From Neostapfia colusana (lineage: Eukaryota > Streptophyta > Magnoliopsida > Poales > Poaceae), in NCBI GenBank assembly GCA_030760725.1, contig JASWHV010000011.1, positions 16,889,501 through 16,953,500 of the forward strand: a stretch of DNA of 64,000 bases. Direction: 5' to 3'. Under the pieces are notes generated by a model, which saw only the letters and a program-made list of their open reading frames with translations, made no database searches and was not told the DNA's origin. Both the position numbers and the translations under genes were made by a program. Within the stretch, counting starts at the first letter, position 1. Every line of letters begins with the position of its first letter. Positions 1 through 11,120 of the stretch are shown in pieces.

Positions 1-452
1 GCAAAACAGGCAAGCCCCAGTTCGCATTCAAGAAAGTTTTATAAAGTTTTTCATTTGTATAGACTATAGGTGTGAGATGATATTGTGCATTAGGTATAGA
101 TGATGTGAATACCAAATTGCATGAACAAATTGAACCTATGAGAGAATGGGTACATTAGCACCTCGTCGAGTGAATTAGGCTACGCTAAATGTTACTTTGG
201 AAGGACCGGTAAAAGTCAAGTAGTTGGAATCTACTCGCGAGCTTAGGGCTTGGGATGATCTCGGTACGGACTTATGACTATAATATTGAGGAAAATTCAT
301 AGATGAGAAATTGAGACTGGGCAGGGAGATAGAGATGCAGCGGGCCAAGGACCGTGCTTGCATAGCCCTGGCCTGTGTCGGTTAAGGTCCATCCATACTT
401 GGCCCTGTTGGACAAGTTTGAGTTGTGTTCCGGGCGCATACTGGCTATATGG

Positions 453-752
453 TGATAGTAGAATGAGTCTTGATCTTTCGAGAGGTATGGTAAACTTGAT
501 TGGATGGAGATCTCGACGTTGATGATCTATGGCTCCAAACGAGCGGAACCCCACAATCACTACACCACTGCTCCGTTGGTTATCACCCGTGTCACACGAA
601 TGACCTCACCCCGAAGGCTTATCCCTGCAAGTGCAATCAAGAACACAAGCAAAAACAGAAAAATTGCAATCAAAACTGATTTGATCACGAAGTGGGGTCT
701 CACAAACCAATTAATGGTGACACTGTTCAATGACAAATTGAAACTAAGCAAT
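453..752 (-). repeat. Truncated 3' LTR of the deleted gypsy insert
   Basis: Matches 3086-3385 from the TGATAGTAG end until about GAAACTAAG, then switches abruptly to gag-derived sequence. Only the R/U5 side remains. The junction near 752 is a deletion breakpoint. Confidence 0.8.
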
Positions 753-1911
753 CTTGTTGCATATGGCCAAGTCCCTGGCAGCGGTGGCACTTGGTGTCGG
801 AGGTGCGATTGGTGGAAGTGTTTGGTGTAACAGTCTTTGCTGCAACACCTGGAGGCATCTGGGACTTGCTGGTTCCTGTCACCCTGATGTATAAGGCACG
901 GTGCTGCGTACAACACCGATGGATGGTGGTGTAGACACACATACGCTCGAGGAGGTTGCTGGTTTGGATGGCACCGGAAGCTATCATGGAGTGAAGGTGT
1001 TGTTCCGCCGCTGCTGTTGGCGACCCTGCACTTCTTTTTCTGCTGACACAGCTAGTTGAAATAAATGTTGAATAGAATGATATTCCTTGTAATCATCTAT
1101 GTCATGGATCTCACGCCGGCAAGCCTCCATAAAACCTAACAATTTGGTCTTCCTAATCCTCAACTACCCCACAACGAAGCATACCTTTCTGCAACTCTTG
1201 GTAGTACTCTTGGACAGTCATGTCACCCTGATCAAAGCGTTGCAATTTCTTAAGAAGATCACGTCTATATGAAGGAGGAACAAACCTAGCGTGCATCTCT
1301 TCTTTTAACGCAGCCCATGTCTGTGGGGCATTACGTGTATTGACAAGTTCATTCCGTCAAATGATAGCAAAATCTTTGAACTCACTAGTGGCTTGTCTAA
1401 CTCTATGTCGCTCGGTAACAAGATGAGAGCTAAATTTTTGTTCTACCAACATCTCCCAATCCAAGTAAGTCTCAGCATCATAAGATCCATAAAACGGTGG
1501 AATAGAAAACTTAATCTTAGCGTAAGGATCATTATCTTGTTCAGGAGCATGAGGATGAGGTCTACCTCCCATACATTGACGATTTTGTCGAAGGCGACGG
1601 CACTGCTGTGCATCAACCTCGTCGTTATTGAAGTCATCCTCTATGTCGTTGTGAGCATGTGCGTCAGCATCAAGGTTTATAGGGGCGGGAGTTTGTTGGA
1701 GAATACGAGCCTCCACCTTGTCCAACCGTGTGGTCAGACTAGCAACACTTGTATGAAGCCTCTGAAAGGTGGCTGTTGTAGTGGTCTGGTAGTTATTGAA
1801 TGCTTCAGTCATCGCCCGCATCATGTCCCTTAGTTCCAGATGGGACACACAATCATTATCATCCAAAGGTGTACAACCAGAGGTCTTATCCATAGGCTTA
1901 TTTCCTGTCAT
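748..1911 (-). pseudogene. gag: Broken Ty3/gypsy gag
   Basis: Gag is the capsid/nucleocapsid precursor of the retroelement particle. The frame opens at an ATG at 1911 (MTGNKPMDK) and stays open to 1357. It includes the block KFSIPPFYGSYDAETYLDWE, a recognisable start of a plant gypsy capsid domain (residues about 155-175). Further gag-like sequence continues with stops through 1350-1040. The CCHC knuckle (CHRCQGLGHMQQDC) lies at 748-789 in another frame. At least one frameshift separates capsid from knuckle and no protease follows. The orientation agrees with the primer site at 3074-3083. Confidence 0.8.
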
Positions 1912-3073
1912 TATTAGTACGAAACAGAAAATGAAGACAAAAGGATCGTGAAGAACCCTATTACTACGCTCTTTGAAGTGGAAGTGGGAGTGGAAATGAA
2001 GCATTAAGATGCGTCTTACTCCGCTCTTACAAGTTTCTTACCAGCACTGCAGGTGGCTAATGGTGACCGGTGTGAAACCAAGAAGAGAGTGAGTGTGATT
2101 GCAGAGGTTACCTGTTCTGCTTGAGAGAAGGTGGACCTTGGGAAGGCTCAAATGCAGCATATGTATGTGGCACACAAGTTAGTAACGGATAGGAATGCTG
2201 AATAAGTGTCCAAAGAATTTGACCTAGTTGCTGGCCTCAAATTGTATTAGAACAGTTGTGGCAACAAGCAAGGAACAATATCAGCAAGTTGTGAAATCAA
2301 GGATGAATGATGATGAAAACAAGGATGAATGATGATGAACAACAAGGACAATATCAGCAAGTATTGAGCATTCACATAGAAAACAGCACAAGTAGAAACC
2401 CCTTGAGTCTCCTGTTTTTGTCTTTTAGCACTAGTAGAAATTAAAATGTTGTTTTTTATTTTTGATATTTGTTCTCAACCAGGGGAACAAGAATTGAAAC
2501 AGCACCAAGTATTACCGAAAAACCAATGAAAGATGTGATCGGTACAAATTCAGGAGCGTTTGAAATAATGGGTGCTGGAACTTCGGAGTTCGAAATGAGG
2601 GCCTTCCTGGTTATTTTTTTAAATTTTTTTGAAATGGCCATGACCGGCGTAGCGGTGAATCGTATGTGGATTTTTTTCGATAGCTTTCCGCGAAAACAAT
2701 ACACCTCAATCGGAGTTCCGAGCGAAAAGTTATGCCCGTTTTAAATAGGATACCCCGAATTAGATTTTGGTGGTGGTGAAAACTGAAACAGATACGAATC
2801 GAATCGGTGGATAGAATTTTTTTTGTAGTTTGTTTTTTGTAGATGGCAGCGGATAGAAGAAACAAAACTTAACCAAACAAATCTAAACCAGCAACCAAAC
2901 TCAACCTAGGATACGAACTCAGAACTACGGACTCCGAAACTAAATTGTGCAAAAGGCTGAGCGAGGGCTATAGGTCAGGGAAAGTAAATCTTTTTGTTGC
3001 TTTCTGTGGACTATAGGACTGAAACAAAATGAATCAAAAGGGCACACAAGTACACCTCACGGTCAACCTGATA

Positions 3074-3083
3074 TCTGATACCA
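3074..3083 (-). other. Primer binding site of the deleted gypsy insert
   Basis: Read on the minus strand, TGGTATCAGA begins two bases after the LTR end. This is the start of the usual plant tRNA-iMet complement (TGGTATCAGAGC), which fixes the element's orientation. Confidence 0.75.
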
Positions 3084-3085
3084 GT

Positions 3086-3951
3086 TGATAGTAGAATGAG
3101 TACCAATCTTCTGAGAGGTATGGTAAACTTGATTGGATGGAGATCTCGACGTTGATGATCCAAGGCTCCGAACGAATAGAACCCAACAATCACTACACCA
3201 CTGCTCCTTTGGTTATCACCCGTGTCACACGAATTACCTCGCCACGAAGGCTTACCCCTGCAAGCGCAATCAAGAACACAAGCAAGAACAGAGAAATTGC
3301 AATCAAAACTGATTTTATCACGAAGTGGGGTCTCACAAACCAATGAACGGTGACACTGTTCAATGACAGATTGAAACTAAGAAAAACCCAACCCTAATGT
3401 GGTGACGGCTGCCAAATAAAAAGTAGTTAGGGGCGTGCGAGACCCCTGGACGCAATCCTAATGGGCTTCCACACGATACACGGGCCAGCGGCCCAAAGGA
3501 CGGTAAAGCAGCACCCTGACAGATTCTGGATGTCCACTTGTTTCGCAGATTCCCGTCAACTCAGAAGTAATTTTGAGGTGGGACCAATTCCATTAGAAGA
3601 TTTATATAATTCTGGTTCCAACCATATATAGAACGTCCAAATCCGACTCCGTATGTGTCCGGGGCGTCAATTTTGGTGAAGGCAGCTCCTGGAATCCGAG
3701 GTGGAGTCGAAGTCGAGTTGGGCTTGGACTCCTACTTGGTGTGGACGTCCTATCTCCTCCTCCTTGACTCCTTGGACTTCGCCATGCCATTTCTGGTCCT
3801 CTCCGTTGTTCCTAATCAATAAAACATGCATGGAAACAAGCGTAAGTTCTGAAAAACACTGACAAGGTTAGAACGTACCTGGAGATCCAACTGTCGCACA
3901 CGTGCTCTAGTGATCGGTCCTTGTATTGTATGCAAAGGGGAGATGTCCTCA
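3086..3951 (-). repeat. 5' LTR (866 bp) of the deleted gypsy insert
   Basis: In plus coordinates it starts TGATAGTAG and ends GTCCTCA. About 300 bp of it (3086-3385) is repeated with around 95% identity at 453-752. TG...CA termini and the primer site immediately inside define it. Confidence 0.85.
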
Positions 3952-4984
3952 TTATATGAGACCCAGGAAACCGATGTACCTCATGAGATCCATATTGGAA
4001 CTTTTCCGATCAGCTTAGGTTTTCGGCGTCAGTACAGCAGGAGGTAACTCGCTCAAGAACATATCACTGCGGGTATGTACCTTAAGGGAGCTTGCTGTTC
4101 GGATCGATGGGACCGCGTCTGGTGTGGATGAACTTTGGAAAGGTGGATGCGTACAACATACATCGATCGAGGTTGCTGCCGGCAACTCAGAGATGGGTGT
4201 ACATGTCGTGCAGTCCGGCGTGTCTTGTTTCAAATCACCGTCGCTCGCAGTTATATGAGCATACTTGGACATTGAGTCTTGACGTAGTAAGAGTGAAGTG
4301 AATTACTATGAATTGATAAGTATTGTTCTCTAAATTGTATTGCAGCCATGTTTGAATTAGAGATAGTGCCCATTTAAGTTAACTTCACCTTGTGCAAGAA
4401 GCATCGTAACAAAGCATTTCTTGTTTGATTGTGGAGTTGCGATGCTGCTCGATTCAAGGTCTTTAAAATGAGGCTATAAATATGAAAGTTAAGGATCAAC
4501 GGTAGGTGAGCCCTTTATGCAAATTCAGCTACCATGTTCAATCCTTCGTGCATGTAGAGTTTCATGTTCAGAGGAGACGGATCAGTCTTGCTGAGCCTAT
4601 GTGCTCACACTTGTTGTATGAGTGGTTTTGTAGGTTAACATCGATGCTTATGACGAGGTTGTCCGGTGAGACTCGGAGACATCCGACTCATTTAACACAT
4701 GGAGACCCCAGCCGCTGCCGTATGTCTTCGTGTTGTTAGCGAGAAGAGTCCGTGGGCTGGACGTTTTCTCAGGTGCTTAATTAGATATGAACGTGAGATG
4801 AATATAGTTTTCCACTGTAGTTTATTTTGATATAAATTATTTACAACTGAACTTGTAAACTTCCACATTTTTTTTATGTAATATGAGTTCCTTATATGTG
4901 TTCTGTTGGGTGCCGCATCGCATGGAACCACCCAATGCGATTCCTGGGAGCGCATGCGACCCTCGGAAGGGGGTGGCCATGACA

Positions 4985-6606
4985 GCATGGTATTAGAGCC
5001 GCATTGGGAATAGCGCACGGAATAAGGATCATATTATGACAAAAACTTAAGATACGGTGAGGAAACGGTACTAGGCCAACATAAGGACCACTATATTAGG
5101 ATAATATGAAGGTGGCAAACTAACTTATTTGATTATGTCAGAAAATCATGCCTCTTGGGACTTTTTTGTCTTGCAGTGAATGAGTCCGACTCGAGTTCAT
5201 GAGTCAAAGGCGTGGCAAGAGAGTGAGTTCAACTCACGAACGATCCGGGGGGTGCATGTGTGCGTTGTCCACCAGTGCGCACAAGGTGAAGGGTGGAGCC
5301 CCAAGGGTGGCAGGTAACCCGACCCGCTCATATGTTCTCTACGACTCTTCATGTCATTTCGAGTATGTGAGCAACGCCCGTCCCCGGCGTGCTGCGGGCA
5401 AGTAGGTGGAGACCCCGTTACGTGGTTGGTAATGTGAACACGTAGCTCAAGGTGTGTTTGGCTTGAGAACGCCTGTTTGACCGACGATAGACGGGCGTAT
5501 GAAATTGTTTATGAAGCCGGGTTTGGTGTGCAGCCGAACTGATGATTGTGTGTTTTCTGTAGGTACACTAACGAATAAACCGTAGTACGATTAGAACACG
5601 TTTGCGAGTGACCGTTCTTAGTGCCACCTATGGATACGGATATGCCGGTGTACGCCGGTTAGGATTTTCTTTTGGTGAGGCAACGTAGTACCGACATGTC
5701 TCTTATGATGCTTGAACATCGTACTAAACTTAATAATCTTCCCCCCTATGAAGAAATGATTTATGAGCTAACTTGCAACTAAAAATGGAAGTCTTGAAAC
5801 AAATATTAGTTACTGATCTCTTATTTTGAACTAATATTCAAATAAGAGAATTGCTAGGCTTCAAAGATTTCAAAACAGAGTGCTCTGTTCTGGCAGAAAT
5901 TTTGTTGGACTTTGACAGGCCATAACTCTGAGTAGGTTTATCCAATGGAGGTGTATGATAAAGTTATGGAAAGTTTTTCAAGTTCTCTATAACTTCTCTG
6001 TAGACCTCCAGAGCAAAATCACAAGCCAAATTGGTGGAACGTCCAGTTGAATGCAAACTGTCCAGAACCAGGACAGAAGTAAAACCTCTCTGGACATTTC
6101 TGTATTTCAGCCATAACTCTCTGTAGAAAAATCCTTAAGGATCCTATGATACACCATTGGAAAGGGAGATATGTAACAATGTTGTAGTTCAGAGTTTGTT
6201 CAGAATTTGAATGTATTTTTAGATACAACTGTGATAGAAATAGCCATATTCAAAGGAGATGCTGGCAAATTTTATCCAGCAATTCTGTCAACTTTGGATG
6301 ATCATAACTTTTGATCCAAAAATGATCTGGAGGCATATGAATACTCGTTGGAAATATATTGAAGGTAAATTTAACTTTGGTATTCAACTTGAGTTATGAA
6401 AATGCTGTTAACTGGAGCAAAATCTGGATTTAGTGCATAAAGGTCTGTTCTGTACAGAAAAGAGGACTGGTTATGCCTATTTTAAGGATTTGTCTAAACA
6501 TGAATGTTGTTACTGCTTTCATAAAGTTTTGACATATTCATGTTTTCCTTAGCTTCACATACTGCTGAGTTCATGTTTGACTCATCCCGAAATGTATTTT
6601 TGCAGT
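4985..6606 (+). other. Untranslated leader of chromovirus A
   Basis: There is no credible coding sequence over 1.6 kb. Bases 5245-5485 align at about 80% with 33117-33355 in the leader of element C, although the two LTR families differ more, so this block is selectively preserved. It contains CAG|GTAACCC at 5311-5320, which looks like a splice donor; the same site is AAG|GTAACCC at 33186-33195 in C. The leader ends in TATTTTTGCAG|T right before the gag ATG at 6607. The rest (5500-6600) is AT-rich with no recognised features. Confidence 0.65.
4988..5000 (+). other. Primer binding site of chromovirus A
   Basis: TGGTATTAGAGCC, three bases after the LTR end at 4984. It has one mismatch to the tRNA-iMet-type site. 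It confirms the 5' LTR boundary and plus orientation. Confidence 0.85.
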
Positions 6607-8092
6607 ATGGTCCGTACTCGTTCGTCGAGTAAGGCCGGAAGTTCTCGCCGGGTATGATTCTACTCCACCGCCGGAACCACCATCCACGGGATGGATGGAT
6701 CTTATGACTCGGGTTGTCGAGTATAACCAAGAGAACGGCAGGCTACTCCAAGAGTCGACTCAAGAAAACACTAGATTACTCAAAGCCTTGGTACAGCAAG
6801 GCATACTTCAACGCACGCAACAAGTCGTTCCACCTCGGAATGCTTATTTTGATTTATTGGCGACTCAACTGCCAATCTTTACGGAAGCTACCGAACCTGT
6901 GGAGGAAGATCAGTGGATTCATGTCATGGAGTCCAAATTTGGAGTATTTGAGTGTGATGAAGTTCATAAGACGTTATTTGCCGCTCAACAACTTCATGAA
7001 GCCGCCGGAAATTGGTGGGTGGAACATCTCGCAACCATCCCGGAAGGCCATCAAGTGGCATGGACGGAGTTCTGTGAAGCCTTTCGTACTCGTCCCATAC
7101 CGATAGAAATTATCAAGACTAAATGGGAGGAATCTTTGAAGTTGAAGCAAGGGACATGAATGTCCTTGAGTATGTCAAAAGGTTCAACCTGTTGGCACAA
7201 TACGCTCCCGAATATGTGGCGATAGAAGCGGCACGGTGTGATTTCTTCTTCAATGGCCTGAGTGCCATATTACATGAAAGATTGGCCTTGTTAAACAAAG
7301 GCAATTACACCAATATGGTCAGTGCAGCCCTCATACAAGAAAAGGTGACACTTGAGTGGCTAGCAGAGAAGAGGAAAATGAGTGATGTGCAGGACAGCAC
7401 AAGTTATGTGCCCCAAAAATACTGTTTGGTGTACCGAATGCCATCCGGTGAAATATGGAGGCCACCTGTACGATCAACTCCTAAAAGATTTATTGCTGGT
7501 CAATCATCACAACTTACACCACCTCCACAGCAGCAGCATCAGACGGTGGTTTGTGCTCCATCGCTGCAGCCATGTGTACCTAGCTTCCAGCCACAAGTCA
7601 GCGTAGAACCGGAGAGACATCCGTGCTTCACTTGTGGTCAGATAGGCCATTATTCTAGGTATTGTCTGGAAGGAAATCAAGACTGCAGGTCATCATACTT
7701 CCAATATTATGACCCGTACATAAACCTGCAGAAAAAAGGGCAGACAAGGGGCAGCATTCACTACACAGTGATTGATGATGTTCCGGGAGGAGAAGCCACG
7801 CTAACAGGGATGGTTTCTCTTAATCAGCTATCGGTATTAATTCTCTTCGATTCCGGTGCCACACATAACTTCATTAGCCAATCTTTTGTGGCTCAACATC
7901 AGCTCCAAACCTCATATACAAAGAGCCAGTACCTCATATCTTCACCCGAGGGCAGCATTACCGCAAATGATATTGTCTCCCGAGCACCTCTTTGTTTGGG
8001 GGGGGGGGGTAGAATATACCCCACCACCCTCATCATTCTCGGGGGCCTGAAGATCGACATCATTTTGGGATATCATGGTTGAATAACCACAA
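6607..8092 (+). pseudogene. gag-pro: Chromovirus A gag-protease, frameshifted
   Basis: The ATG at 6607 (MVRTRSSSKAG) starts one base after a 3' splice-like AG. The frame breaks near 6655 and again near 7140. The capsid region (about 6830-7400) has blocks such as GNWWVEHLATIPEGHQVAW. The CCHC knuckle CFTCGQIGHYSRYC lies near 7620-7670. The aspartic protease active site FDSGATHNF is intact near 7845-7870. A G-run of about ten bases near 7998 sits in the protease, and a one-base insertion near 8070 shifts the frame shortly before RT. The order Gag-PR matches chromoviruses, in which gag and pol are normally one frame. Non-functional as it stands. Confidence 0.88.
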
Positions 8093-9570
8093 TGCGGTTC
8101 TCAACATCAGTTCCCGAACCGTTGAGCTCAACTCCCCACTCCACGGTCTTCATATATTATTTCTGGGCACCAATACGCAGTTTGCAGCATTGAATCACTC
8201 GGAAACCGTTAAGCTAGAAGACATTCCGGTGGTCTGTAAATATCTGGATATGTTTCCCGATGATTCACCGGGCATGCCGCCCAAACGGGACGTAGAGTTC
8301 AAGATTGAACTTGCGCCAGGAACAACACCGATTTTGCGAAGACCGTACAAGATGGCACCCAATGAATTAGCAGAATTGAAGATATAGCTGAATGACCTTA
8401 TGAGCGAAGGTTTTATATGACCGAGTTCGTCACCTTGGGATTGTCCAACATTGTTTGTAAAGAAGAAGGATGAAATACTACGGCTTTGTGTTGATTATCA
8501 TCCGCTTAACACCGTTACCATCAAGAACAAGTATCCACTATCTCGCATGGACACTTCGATCAATTAGTGGGTGCTAAGGTATCCCCGAAGATGGATCTTC
8601 GGTCCGGATATCATCAGATAAAAATCCGGGCAGAATATATTCCAAAGACGGCATTCTCGATGAAATACGGGTTATATGAGTATCTCATCATGTCTTTTGG
8701 GTTGACCAACGCCCCGGCTCACTTTATGTACCTGATGAATTTAGTGTTCATGCCGAAGTTGGATAAGTTCGTCGTAGTCTTTGTCGATGACATCTTGGTG
8801 TACTCCAAGTCAGAGGAAGAGCATGCTGAGCATTTACATATTGTGCTGCAAAGATTGCGAGATCACAAGCTCTATGCGAAATTCAGCAAGTGCAAATTTG
8901 GATTAATCAAGTACCTTTTCTCGGACACATTATTTCAGAGGAAGGCATCGCTGTGGATCCGAGTAAGATTATCCAAGTGCAGAAATGGGGGTCACCAAAG
9001 TCTGTTCATGAAATCCGAAGTTTCCTCGATTTAGCGGGTTATTACCGGAGGTTCATCCCGAGCTTCTCCAAAAATCGCTAAACTGATGACGGAGCTGTTG
9101 AATAAAAGTGTTAAGTTTGTTTGGGGTGCTGCTGTGAACAAGCCTTCGAGATTTTAGTGAAGCATCTCACAACAGCACCAGTTTTTGCTCAACCGGATAC
9201 AACAAAGTCATTCGATGTTTATTGCGATGCATCTGGCATCGGTCTTGGCTGCATGCTGATGCAAAAAGGTCGAGTGGTCGCATATGGATCTCATCAACTC
9301 CGAAACCACGAGCGGCATTATCCAACTCATGATCTTGAGTTAGCAGCCGTGGTTCTTGCTTTGAAGATGTGGAGGCATTATTTGCTCGGACATTCTGTAT
9401 ACCTCTACACCGACCATAAGAACTTTAAATACATCTTCACTCAGAAAGAACTGAACATGAGACATCGAAGATGGTTAGAGCTCATTAAATATTATGAACT
9501 TGAGATTCATTATCATCCAGGTAAAGGAAATGTGGTTGCCGATGCGCTCAGTCGTAAGACGCATGTTCAC
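8093..9570 (+). pseudogene. pol: Chromovirus A reverse transcriptase-RNase H, broken
   Basis: RT copies element RNA to DNA and RNase H removes the RNA. The linker and RT fingers are readable at 8195-8565 but contain stops at 8385-8387 and 8418-8420. The palm is open from 8567, with SPKMDLRSGYHQIKIR and the catalytic box FVDDILVYS near 8780-8810, both aspartates kept. The frame shifts near 8890 and again near 9080. RNase H is open from 9121, with VYCDASGIGLG, DLELAAVV and YTDHKN supplying its acidic residues. The neighbours are protease upstream and integrase downstream. At least four lesions exclude a working polyprotein. Confidence 0.88.
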
Positions 9571-11057
9571 CACATGACCATTGCTGAAATGGATGATGAA
9601 GAACCAATTCTATGTGTCATCCCGTATGGAGCGCTTTATAATCTTGCTCTCATCCCTACAATACGAGAGGAGATCATTGAGGCTCAAAGAAATGACAAGG
9701 GTATGTCTCACATACGGCGAAGAATATACAACAGAGAAATGAAGTGCTTCCGGAATGACAAATATGGTACATTATGGTTCCAAGACCGGATAGTAGTACC
9801 CAGGATATGGGACTACGGAAGAAAATTCTGGATGAAGCTCATATGTCCAAATTTTACATTCATCTGGGTAGCAATAAAATATACCAAGATCTCCGGAAGA
9901 AATTTTGGTGGACACGTATGAAGCACGAAATTGCAAAGTATTGTTTCAGAATATGATACGTGTTGAAGAGTCAAGGCCGACCATATGAAGAAGTCGGAAG
10001 ACTTGAGAATGAACTTCATTGTCGGGTTGCCGATGACCTCCCACCAACATGATCCGATTTAGGTAATCGTTGATCGGTTAACCAAATCAGCACATTTCAT
10101 ACCTGTGCATACCGGTTACAATGCAAAGAAGTATGTGGAGTTGTACATAGCACGATCTTGTGCTTACATGGAGTTCCCCGTACCATTGTATCCGACAGAG
10201 GATCGCTGTTCGTAGCCCATTTTCGGGAGCAGCTACATGCAATCTTGGGGACTAAATTGATTCGAAGCTCCACATATCACCCTCAAATTGATGGGCAAAC
10301 TGAGAGGGTGAATCAAATACTCGAAGATATGTTGAGAGCGTGTGCCATCCACCATGGTAAGAACTGGGATGATCACTTACTGTTGGCGGAGTTCTCGTAC
10401 AACAACAGGTATCAATCGAGCATCAAAATGGCACCATATGAAGCTCTTTACGGCCGAAAGTGCCGTACACCATTGAATTAGTGCGAGTCCGGTGAACGAG
10501 TAACATTCGGGGTTGATCTTGTCAACGAAGCTGAAGACAAAGTTCGGATAATACAAGAGAACCTCAAAGCTGCTCAATCTCGTCAAAAGAGTTATGTGGA
10601 TCAGAGGCGTCGACCGCTGCATTTCGACGTTGGAGAGCACATGTATGGTCATGTGTCTCCGATGAAAGGAATTCATCGGTTCGGTGTAAAGGGGAAACTT
10701 GCTCTCTGATTTATCAGTCCATCTGCCATCATGGAGAAGTGCGGCACCGTAGCCTACCGGCTGAAACTACCAGCAAACCTTGCTGGTATTCATGACATCT
10801 TTCACATGTCACAGCTGCGGAAGTGTCTCAAATTTACCTCTGCTGTCCGCACCGAAGACATCGACGAGTTAAAACCGAATCTCACATACACCGAGCAACC
10901 GGTGCAGATTATAGATGAAAAGACCCGGATCACCCGGAATCGGACTTTGAAATTTTACAAAGTCCTGTGGAGTAATCATACCGCGGAAGAGGCGACGTGG
11001 GAAAGAGAAGATTACATCCACAAGAACTATCCGGAACTTTTGTCATATACCTTGTAA
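9571..11057 (+). pseudogene. int: Chromovirus A integrase with chromodomain, broken
   Basis: Integrase joins the element cDNA to the genome. The N-terminal HHCC zinc region (9830-9980) is disrupted by a frameshift, and the linker between it and the core is shortened. The first catalytic Asp is replaced: the MDFIVGLP block reads MNFIVGLP near 10009-10030. The second Asp (TIVSDRGSLF) and the Glu (QTERVNQILEDM) remain in the open stretch 10158-10481, which ends in TAG where Trp is expected. After 10731 the frame reopens and finishes in a chromodomain (NLTYTEQPVQIIDEKTRI to EATWEREDYIHKNYP, about 10885-11035). The chromodomain, which in chromoviruses binds methylated histone H3, places A among chromoviruses, probably the Tekay/Del type. 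Confidence 0.87.
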
Positions 11058-11102
11058 ATTACCCTCCGTCTCGTTCTTCTTTTGTAATCTCGGGATGAGA
11101 TT

Positions 11103-11120
11103 CTTTTAAGGGGGTAGGAA
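11103..11120 (+). other. Polypurine tract of chromovirus A
   Basis: CTTTTAAGGGGGTAGGAA directly precedes the 3' LTR. It is the expected RNase H-resistant primer for plus-strand DNA. C has the equivalent at 43591-43609. Confidence 0.85.

Larger units (their letters stand above)
453..3951 (-). mobile_element. Deleted Ty3/gypsy element inserted in LTR A
   Basis: A 3.5 kb insertion on the minus strand. Its ends are TGATAG and CTCA, and TATATG occurs on both sides (446-451 and 3953-3958) with one extra base at each junction, so the duplication is imperfect. In element orientation it holds a full 5' LTR (3086-3951), a primer site, an untranslated stretch and a broken gag, then jumps straight into the last 300 bp of the 3' LTR (453-752). 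Pol, the polypurine tract and the U3 part of the 3' LTR are gone, so it can only have moved with proteins from elsewhere. The region 1912-3070 holds no recognisable coding sequence. Confidence 0.85.
1..4984 (+). repeat. Partial 5' LTR of chromovirus A, interrupted
   Basis: The window opens inside this LTR. Segments 1-452 and 3952-4984 align in order to the 3' LTR at 13891-15819, and the insertion 453-3951 separates them. Bases 1-289 are identical to 13891-14179, while the part after 3959 differs from its 3' partner by roughly 10% by eye. Bases about 290-385 are absent from the 3' LTR but have a counterpart in the related LTR near 62880-63030, so the 5' copy looks ancestral there. The LTR ends GGCCATGACA at 4984, directly before a tRNA-iMet-type primer site. 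The 5' end and left TSD lie outside the window. Confidence 0.9.

Noticed and set aside
504..830. Plus-strand frame of 108 codons, repeated at 3137-3346
   Set aside because: It is LTR sequence of the minus-strand insert present in both LTR copies; the repeat reflects the LTR, not a gene.
7996..8008. G-run as programmed frameshift site in A protease
   Set aside because: The reading frame is the same on both sides and the element is decayed; it looks like slippage mutation.
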